From Phycisphaerales bacterium (GTDB lineage Bacteria > Planctomycetota > Phycisphaerae > UBA1845 > Fen-1342), in NCBI GenBank assembly GCA_022839625.1, contig JALHJL010000013.1:12071-76070 (forward strand): a stretch of DNA of 64,000 nt. The letters are read 5' to 3'. Position numbers and translations under genes: made by a program. Below are positions 58,589-64,000 of the stretch, one piece after another. The notes beneath the pieces are model-generated. The model had not been told where the DNA came from. It saw nothing but the letters and a program-made list of their open reading frames with translations, and searched no databases. Within the stretch, counting starts at the first letter, position 1. Every line of letters starts with the position of its first letter.

Positions 58589-61060
58589 CTACCGGCACCG
58601 GACGCGTACGTAGTGGTGTTCGCCCGAGCGCCCTGGGGTTGGAATCACATTGCCCGCCAACTTCGCGCCGTCGAGCACGACTCGCGAACACACTTCGGCC
58701 GGCCAGGTGCGCGTCTCGCTGAGCGGGGCACGTTCGATCTCGATGTGGTAGTCGCACCCGCGGTACGGCCGCGTCATGCCGGCCCTCGTCCACTCCGGCG
58801 GCAGGCACGGATCGATGCGCAACCCGTCCCACTCGGGCCGCACGCCCAGGACCCACTCGCACACGACCCGATGCAGCCACTGCGCCGAACCCGTGTACCA
58901 GGTCCAGCCGGCACGGCCCGTGTACGGAGAATCCGGGCCGTCGACGTTGCCGGGCAGCACGTAGGGTTCGGCCCAATACCGGTCGGGCTCCTTCAGCGCC
59001 GGGTTGATGGCGGTCAACAGGCGTCCCACAAGTTCCGGCGCGCGCATCTTGCACGCCGCGGCGAGGGTCCAGGTGGCGGCGTGGGTATAGACGCCTCCAT
59101 TCTCGCGCACGCCGGGCGCATAGCGCGTGATGTACCCAATCTCGCGGACCGGCGCCTCGAAGGCCGGTGCCAGAAGCAGGGGGCCCGCGTCGCTGAGCAG
59201 GTGTTCCCGCACCGCCGCCAGGCATTGCGCAGCGCGCTCCGGCGGCGCGATATCATTCAGAATCGCCCACGTCTGTGCGTTGAGGAAGATGCGCGCGGCG
59301 CGATTCTCCCGGCTGCCGAGTCGGGTGCCGTCGTCCAGCGTGGCGCGGATGTACCATTCGCCGTCCCATCCGTGTTCGTTGACCGCCGCGACGAGCGCCG
59401 CCCGCCGCCGGTCGAAGTCGTCGGCCAGCGACAGCCACCGCTCGCCGTCTGCGTCGGGTTCGCGCGCCAGCCGACGGTAGATCACCGCCCAGTCCGCCAG
59501 CAGGCCGGCCAGGAACTCGGCGAGCCAGATGGACTCGCCGCGCTCTTGCAGGCCCACCGCGCTGAGGCCATCGTTCCAGTCGCCGGCGCCGATGTACGGC
59601 AAGCCGCGCGCGCTCGTGCGCCCAAAGGCGCGCTCGAAGGCGCGATGGATGTGCTCGGTCAGGGGTTGCGGCTGGGGCTCGTCGAGGAACGGCGCAGTGT
59701 CCCCGAGGAGCGCGAGACTGCCGGTCTCCTTGATGTGGTTGGCCGCGACGAAGGCCAGCCACAGCAGGTCGTCGGCCATGCGCGTGACGTGGCCTTGCTC
59801 GCTCAGCGGATGCCACCAGTGGTACACGGAACCGTCGGCAAACTGGTGCGCCGCGTGCAAACGAATCTGCTCCCGGCAGCGCGCCGGCTCAGTCGTCAAC
59901 CACACCTGAGAGTCCTGAAGCTGATCGCGAAAGCCGAGCGCACCGCTCTGCTGGTAATACCCGCACCGGCCCCACAGCCGGGCCGAGATCGCCTGGTAGC
60001 GCGCCCAGTCGTTGACGAGATAGTTCAGCGACGGCTCGGGCAAGTCGACGCGGTGAGACGCAAGCCGCGTGTGCCACGCGCGGCAAGCTTCCGCGAGCGA
60101 TTGCCTCATGAACGCGACGTTGCCGGCGCGCGCGAGCAGGTTCTCGACCTCGTCCCGTGACTGCCCCGCCGCGAGCACGAATCCGAGCTCATAGCGCTGC
60201 TGCGGGCGCAGATCAACCGCGCACCGCAAGGCCGCGATCGGATCCTCGTGGCGCCCGAAGGCGGGGCGCCAGCGGTCCTGCGCGAGGGCAAGCGGGGCCG
60301 CGAGGTCGCCACACCGGCCAAGGAATGCGCTCTTGTCGCCCTGCGCCGAAAGCGCCGGCTCCGTGCAGGCCAGCGCACTCACATAGGGAAAGTCCGTGTT
60401 CCAGTGCCCGTAGCGCTGGGACGGCACCTCCCACATGTGGCTCCGCGCCAGGATGGCATGACGAGCGGCGTCATACTCCGTTTCCACGAAGAGCTTCTGG
60501 AACTCGCGCCGCGGCGACGGCGCCACGCCGCAACACCATTCGAGCAGCGCGCAGAGCTCGAGCCGGCGGGCTCGGTCGGCCAGGTTGTGGAGCTCTATGA
60601 GCCACAACTCGACGGTCTCGCGCGCATCACAAAACAAGGTCCAACGGGCTGCCAACTCGGCATACGTGGTCTCGAACGTCGTATAGCCCAACCCGTGACG
60701 ACACAAGTAATGCTCGTACTTCGGCCACACGGGTGCCGGCGCGAGCGACCACAGTGCCGCGGTGTCGGCGTCGCGGGCGTACAGAAACTTGCCGGAGCAA
60801 TCGCGCGCCAAGTCCTGCTGCCAGCGCGTGATGGCCGCAAGCTGACAGTTGTCAACCCAACTGAAACCGCTCCCGGCCTGGCTGACCACGAGCCCCATGC
60901 GCTCGTTGGCGATCACGTTGGTCCACGGGCGCGGCGTCCTGGGATCAGCGATGCAGAACTCGGTGCCCTCCCTTGTGAAATACCCGTAGCGGTTGGAAAC
61001 GAGGGGCAGAGATTCCGCAGGCTGACCGACTCTGCCGGGCGCCTTCACCACGGTACTCAT
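58589..61060 (-). CDS. GH94 family glycoside phosphorylase
   Basis: 823 residues. The N-terminal beta-sandwich has RYGYFTREGTEFCIADPRTP, RPWTNVIANERMGLVVSQAG and SGFSWVDNCQLAAITRW. The (alpha/alpha)6 domain holds the catalytic-acid motif GAGDWNDGLS (Asp near residue 495), ETYARENGG-like APGVRENGGVYTHAATW, and GRAGWTWYTGSAQWLHRVV for phosphate binding. GH94 enzymes split beta-glucosides with phosphate into glucose-1-phosphate. No signal peptide: cytoplasmic. Substrate (cellobiose, laminaribiose, sophoro-oligosaccharide or other) is not fixed by these motifs. A perfect LacI-type operator precedes it. Confidence 0.93.
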   Translation of the reverse strand: MSTVVKAPGRVGQPAESLPLVSNRYGYFTREGTEFCIADPRTPRPWTNVIANERMGLVVSQAGSGFSWVDNCQLAAITRWQQDLARDCSGKFLYARDADTAALWSLAPAPVWPKYEHYLCRHGLGYTTFETTYAELAARWTLFCDARETVELWLIELHNLADRARRLELCALLEWCCGVAPSPRREFQKLFVETEYDAARHAILARSHMWEVPSQRYGHWNTDFPYVSALACTEPALSAQGDKSAFLGRCGDLAAPLALAQDRWRPAFGRHEDPIAALRCAVDLRPQQRYELGFVLAAGQSRDEVENLLARAGNVAFMRQSLAEACRAWHTRLASHRVDLPEPSLNYLVNDWARYQAISARLWGRCGYYQQSGALGFRDQLQDSQVWLTTEPARCREQIRLHAAHQFADGSVYHWWHPLSEQGHVTRMADDLLWLAFVAANHIKETGSLALLGDTAPFLDEPQPQPLTEHIHRAFERAFGRTSARGLPYIGAGDWNDGLSAVGLQERGESIWLAEFLAGLLADWAVIYRRLAREPDADGERWLSLADDFDRRRAALVAAVNEHGWDGEWYIRATLDDGTRLGSRENRAARIFLNAQTWAILNDIAPPERAAQCLAAVREHLLSDAGPLLLAPAFEAPVREIGYITRYAPGVRENGGVYTHAATWTLAAACKMRAPELVGRLLTAINPALKEPDRYWAEPYVLPGNVDGPDSPYTGRAGWTWYTGSAQWLHRVVCEWVLGVRPEWDGLRIDPCLPPEWTRAGMTRPYRGCDYHIEIERAPLSETRTWPAEVCSRVVLDGAKLAGNVIPTPGRSGEHHYVRVRCR

Positions 61061-61115
61061 AGTGCGGCATCCTTCAGCGGGCAGGCGGGCCGGAACTCGA
61101 CTTCACCGGCAGCCC

Positions 61116-61129
61116 TGAAAGCGCTTTCA
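61116..61129. promoter_or_regulatory. LacI-type operator at the GH94 promoter
   Basis: TGAAAGCGCTTTCA, a perfect 14-bp palindrome, lies immediately downstream of the -10 of the GH94 promoter. This is a classical repression position. Confidence 0.85.
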
Positions 61130-61135
61130 ACAGCA

Positions 61136-61164
61136 AGGATACGGTGCACCGCGCGCAAAGTCAA
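61136..61164 (-). promoter_or_regulatory. Promoter of the GH94 gene
   Basis: Minus strand: TTGACT (61164-61159), 17-bp spacer, TATCCT (61141-61136). The predicted start falls at about 61129, at the edge of the operator. Confidence 0.65.
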
Positions 61165-61221
61165 TCCAACCTTCGCCGTCGGCCGCTCACAGGCCGCCGC
61201 TCGGGGCTGCCCCGCGGGGAC

Positions 61222-62631
61222 TCAAGGCCGCAGGCGAAGTCGCTTCACGGCCTGCTGCGCCACCTCGTGCTGCATGAACAGCTTCCAGATCAGGCCGGTG
61301 CGCGCGTTTTCGATCGCCAGCAGTATCGGACCTTGGTCGATCCCCACGTAGTCGTCGCTGGCGTGCTCCTGGTCGAGATTGAAGGAATCGACAAACCCGT
61401 AGCCGCCGGACGCCGGGTCGCGCCAGATCAGGGACTGGCCGTTCTTGTCGACCAGGGCGCGCAGGGCGCGCAGCACGGCGAGGCTCTCCTGGGGCGTGAA
61501 CATGATGGCGGAGAGCGCTGCGTACGGGGCCACGGTACCCTCGAACCACTCGTCGTGGTCGCGGAGATTCGGGCGGACCTCGGGCACGATGTATCCGTCG
61601 CGTGCCGCGCAGGCGCTGAGGCCCCAACGGTCGGGCGCCAGCGTCTTGAACCGCTCGGCTTGCTCGATGCAGCGCTGGCGGTGCGTCAGCACGGCGCGCC
61701 GGGAGTTCTCGAACCAGTCCACGCGCGGGGCCTGGATCTTGAACCGCCCCGGATCGTCCGCCCCCAGGCTGCGATAGTCGATCCAGCAGTGGCTGAAGAA
61801 GTACGTGAAGAGCGTGCCCGGCCACGACACGACGTACGGCCGCATCTCCCCGTGACCCTTGAGGGTGCGCTGCAGACGGTAATAAAGCTCAGGATCGACG
61901 GCGTAATCGGGATTCGGTGCCGCGGCCGCCAGGAAGTAGATCAGCCGTTCCTCGTCGCTGGCGATGTGCCAGTGCCAGTCCAGGAACCGGCCGGACCCGT
62001 GCATGTCCTCCGGGTCATCCGGTTTCCAGCCCATCGACAGCAGTCCGCCGGGGCCCACCGCGAAGGCCCTCCAGTTCGTCTCGGCAATCAGCCGGCCCGT
62101 CAGTCTCTTGACGTCGTTGCCGAAGTACTCGGCCGCGGTCATTGCACCGGCCAGGAGCAGCGCGTGATCCACCGTGCTCGCGAGGACCTCGTAGCCCTCT
62201 TTGGACAGCCCGGCGGTGTTGAGGTCCGGGTAATGGATGTATACGCCGAACTTCTTGTTGTCGTCGCGACCCAGGAGAGCCTTCAGAACCGTGGTCGCCC
62301 GGTCCTGACCGTCGGAACGAGTGATCCACTCCCGCTCCACGCCGATGGGCAGGGACGAAAGCTGAAAGCCCACCGCGGCGATGCTGGACACCGGGGCCTT
62401 CAGGCGGTCCTTCGCCAGGCAGGCCGGCCGGCCCACCTGTTCCCAGAAGTAGCGGAAACAGGCGTGTTGTACCTCATCCAGCAGGGCTGCCTCGGCCTCG
62501 GTGAAGCGATACTCAATGGCCGCTACCGTCTCGGGCGTGCGGAAGACGCCGTCGACCGGCGGCTCGGCGGCTGTGCTGCGGCCCGCGAGGGCGCAAGACA
62601 AGAGGGCAACGGTCATGGCCAGGCGGTTCAT
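61222..62631 (-). CDS. Secreted glucoamylase-like (GH144-type) glycoside hydrolase
   Basis: 469 residues. Signal MNRLAMTVALLSCALAGRST ending AEP. LLDEVQHACFRYFWEQVGRP, VSSIAAVGFQLSSLPIGVER, GVYIHYPDLNTAGLSKEGYE and VLASTVDHALLLAGAMTAAE come from the (alpha/alpha)6 glycoamylase-like fold PF10091. WPGTLFTYFFSHCWIDYR, WFENSRRAVLTHRQRC, WGLSACAARDGYIVPEVRPN, VAPYAALSAIMFTPQESLA and YGFVDSFNLDQEHASDDYVG belong to it as well. Members include endo-beta-1,2-glucanases (GH144). It lacks the C-terminal calcium modules of its paralogue at 53.2 kb, so it may act in the periplasm. Divergent from lacI. Confidence 0.9.
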   Translation of the reverse strand: MNRLAMTVALLSCALAGRSTAAEPPVDGVFRTPETVAAIEYRFTEAEAALLDEVQHACFRYFWEQVGRPACLAKDRLKAPVSSIAAVGFQLSSLPIGVEREWITRSDGQDRATTVLKALLGRDDNKKFGVYIHYPDLNTAGLSKEGYEVLASTVDHALLLAGAMTAAEYFGNDVKRLTGRLIAETNWRAFAVGPGGLLSMGWKPDDPEDMHGSGRFLDWHWHIASDEERLIYFLAAAAPNPDYAVDPELYYRLQRTLKGHGEMRPYVVSWPGTLFTYFFSHCWIDYRSLGADDPGRFKIQAPRVDWFENSRRAVLTHRQRCIEQAERFKTLAPDRWGLSACAARDGYIVPEVRPNLRDHDEWFEGTVAPYAALSAIMFTPQESLAVLRALRALVDKNGQSLIWRDPASGGYGFVDSFNLDQEHASDDYVGIDQGPILLAIENARTGLIWKLFMQHEVAQQAVKRLRLRP

Positions 62632-62637
62632 GCCGGC

Positions 62638-62666
62638 AGGATAGGGGGTGCTGAAGGCGCTGTCAA
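62638..62666 (-). promoter_or_regulatory. Promoter of the glucoamylase-like gene (leaderless)
   Basis: Minus strand: consensus TTGACA (62666-62661), 17-bp spacer, TATCCT (62643-62638). The expected start is at about 62631, exactly the ATG, so the mRNA is probably leaderless. Confidence 0.7.
62652..62665. promoter_or_regulatory. LacI-type operator between lacI and the glucoamylase-like gene
   Basis: TGAAGGCGCTGTCA is an imperfect copy of the palindrome at 61116. It overlaps the -35 of the leftward promoter and sits just before the lacI promoter, allowing autoregulation. Confidence 0.65.
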
Positions 62667-62684
62667 AAACGGTTGCGGGGCACG

Positions 62685-62690
62685 TATAAT
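62685..62690 (+). promoter_or_regulatory. TATAAT -10 box of lacI
   Basis: A perfect TATAAT ten bases before the ATG at 62700. A weak -35 (TGTCAA, 62661-62666) lies 18 bp upstream. The transcript would begin within a few bases of the ATG. Confidence 0.6.
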
Positions 62691-62699
62691 AGCCGAGTC

Positions 62700-63719
62700 A
62701 TGCCGGTCTCCATCGCCGACGTTGCCAAGCTCGCCCGCGTCTCGATCAGCACCGTTTCGCGCGTGATCAACCGGCGCAACGTGGTCAACTCCGCTACGCG
62801 CGCGCGCGTGGAAACCGCAATCAAGAAGCTCGGCTACCAGCCGAACGCCTTCGCCCGCGGCCTCATGCTCCGCAAGAGCGAGATCGTGGGGCTGGTCCTG
62901 CCGGACCTGCACGGCGAGTTCTACTCGGAGATCATCCGCGGCGCGAGCACCCGGGCGCGGGAACTCGGGTACAACCTGGTCGTGTCCTCGTCACGCGACG
63001 GGGACGAAAGCCACTCTCTGCTCTACGCCATCCGCCAACGGAGCCTGCTGGACGGCGTGGCGGTCATGGTCTCGGAGCTGACGGACCGGGTCCAAGAGGT
63101 ACTCGTGGACTTCCGTTTGCCGTTCGTCGTCCTCGATCGCGAAATCGACAGTACGCGGCATGACAGCGTGGTCATCGATCAGCGACACGGAGCGCTGGCC
63201 ATGATGCGCCACCTGCTGCACGACTGCGGTGCCCGGCGCGTGATCTTCGTCGGCGGCCTGGAGACCAACGTCGATACCATCGCGCGGCTGGCCGCGTATC
63301 GCGACGTCCTCGCTGAGTTCGGCCTGCACGCTGGCCCGAATGACGTCTACCACCTCGATTATCAATATGAGACGGCCTACGCCCTGGGGCTCCGGCACGT
63401 GCGCGAATGGGCCGGGGCGGGGCACTGCGTGTTCGCGGCGAACGACGAGATGGCCTCGGGAATCGTCGACGCCGCGACGGCCGCGGGGCTGGCGGTGCCG
63501 CGGGACCTCGGCGTCGTGGGTTTCGACGACACGCGCGTGGCCCGCATGACCCGGCCGCCGCTGACGACCGTGCGCGTGCCGATGGCCCTGATGGGGGTGA
63601 ACGCGATCGAGCTGCTGTGTCAACGCATCGCGGACCCGCAGCGGGCCACTACGCGGATCACGCTGAGGCCGGAACTGGTGGTGCGCGAATCGTGTGGCAG
63701 TCGGGCCCGCATTTCGTAG
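62700..63719 (+). CDS. LacI-family transcriptional regulator
   Basis: 339 residues from ATG 62700. The N-terminal helix-turn-helix and hinge read VSIADVAKLARVSISTVSRV, INRRNVVNSATRARVETAIK and KLGYQPNAFARGLMLRKSEI. The sugar-binding part has GLVLPDLHGEFYSEIIRGAS, VVLDREIDSTRHDSVVIDQR, IFVGGLETNVDTIARLAAYR, CVFAANDEMASGIVDAATAA and LGVVGFDDTRVARMTRPPLT. It is the only regulator in the glucan locus. Operator-like sites occur in three of the locus's promoter regions, including its own. The inducer is probably a beta-gluco-oligosaccharide (inference). Confidence 0.95.
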   Translation: MPVSIADVAKLARVSISTVSRVINRRNVVNSATRARVETAIKKLGYQPNAFARGLMLRKSEIVGLVLPDLHGEFYSEIIRGASTRARELGYNLVVSSSRDGDESHSLLYAIRQRSLLDGVAVMVSELTDRVQEVLVDFRLPFVVLDREIDSTRHDSVVIDQRHGALAMMRHLLHDCGARRVIFVGGLETNVDTIARLAAYRDVLAEFGLHAGPNDVYHLDYQYETAYALGLRHVREWAGAGHCVFAANDEMASGIVDAATAAGLAVPRDLGVVGFDDTRVARMTRPPLTTVRVPMALMGVNAIELLCQRIADPQRATTRITLRPELVVRESCGSRARIS

Positions 63720-64000
63720 GCTGGACCTGCGCCCGGAAGAGCCCGCCGCAGAAGTCCGCGCGGGCCGCACGCCTGGAGCGGCGGCCCTGAGTTCGCCGTA
63801 GCGAGCCGCCCGTAGCGACCTGCCCGCCGAGGCGGGTGTCCGACGTTCTTCGCGCGGAGCGGGATCGTCGCCGGACACAAGGGGCCCGCGTTATACCAAT
63901 CTGACGACAGTCGTATAGTATTGAGCCACTCGAAGCACGTCAGGGAGCGGACCAGATTCGACTGCTCGCCGAGGCGGCGCAGGCCGGTCGCGGGGGGCGT
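63720..64000. repeat. Intergenic tail with dispersed repeats
   Basis: No gene is seen up to the window end. CGCCGTAGCGAGCCGCCCGT, GTAGCGACCTGCCCGCCGAG and GGTGTCCGACG (63795-63850) belong to the repeat family. TGTCCGACG ... CGCCGGACA forms a possible hairpin at 63839-63878. Confidence 0.5.

Noticed and set aside
58535..60160. Plus-strand frame of 541 codons opposite the GH94 gene
   Set aside because: Antisense shadow: the minus strand carries the full GH94 motif set.

Overview
The window is high-GC chromosomal DNA from a planctomycete, most likely of the Phycisphaerae type. The signs are dockerin-like GDxNCDGxxDFGDINPF repeats, a PEP-CTERM protein, a pseudopilin with the FTLIELLVVVAIIALL leader, many small lipoproteins, glucoamylase-like enzymes, and dispersed GC-rich hairpin repeats between genes. 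No rRNA gene or CRISPR array is visible, and there is one tRNA gene. The assignment rests on these family signatures only.

Layout. (1) 1-3239: the 3' part of secA, with in-frame insertions. (2) 3323-13448: a 10.1-kb integrative element in the 3' end of tRNA-Gly(TCC), bounded by a perfect 44-bp direct repeat. It encodes a terminase-large-subunit-like protein, an excisionase-like protein, winged-helix proteins, a DUF669-like protein, an AEP-type primase, a DnaB-like ATPase, a Cro-like regulator and a tyrosine integrase. It has no capsid, portal or tail genes and looks like a phage satellite. Its attachment core lies inside the integrase reading frame. Joining the ends in a circle would extend the integrase by 94 residues and place it directly upstream of the terminase-like gene. 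(3) 13.5-16.5 kb: a decayed lipoprotein/beta-propeller region with a transposase remnant, then a CDGSH protein. (4) 16.6-25.1 kb: PolX, a four-helix-bundle pseudogene between inverted heptamer arrays, a response regulator, two LptF/LptG permeases, a REC protein and a Ser/Thr kinase. (5) 25-31.6 kb: a transposase remnant, a membrane protein, a hydrolase-like lipoprotein, a ribulokinase-like kinase, a bifunctional-nuclease-family protein and an OppA-like binding protein. (6) 31.6-37.4 kb: an operon for a Cys-rich secreted protein, a membrane fusion protein, an ABC ATPase, two FtsX-type permeases and a lipoprotein. (7) 37.4-44 kb: YmdB-like phosphoesterase, thermonuclease-like protein, cupin lipoprotein, pyrR-pyrB and glycogen phosphorylase. 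(8) 44.4-47.5 kb: a NuoI-like ferredoxin divergent from a DsrC/DsrM/DsrK-like redox cluster without DsrAB. (9) 47.8-63.7 kb: a beta-glucan utilisation locus with surface proteins, GH1, two glucoamylase-like (GH144-type) proteins, a sugar ABC transporter, a GH94 phosphorylase and a LacI regulator.

How the parts work together. In region 9, LacI-type operators lie in three promoter regions. One overlaps a -35 hexamer shared by two divergent promoters, for the PEP-CTERM/pseudopilin/dockerin operon and the GH1/ABC operon. A second lies at the GH94 promoter and the third between the divergent lacI and glucoamylase-like genes. This makes a compact regulon for secreted hydrolysis, import, phosphorolysis and surface display. 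The gene set resembles described beta-1,2-glucan loci, but the substrate is an inference. In region 2 most genes overlap by four bases and would form one transcription unit in the circular form.

Limits: all calls come from reading motifs and coordinates by eye. No homology search, folding or expression data were available.
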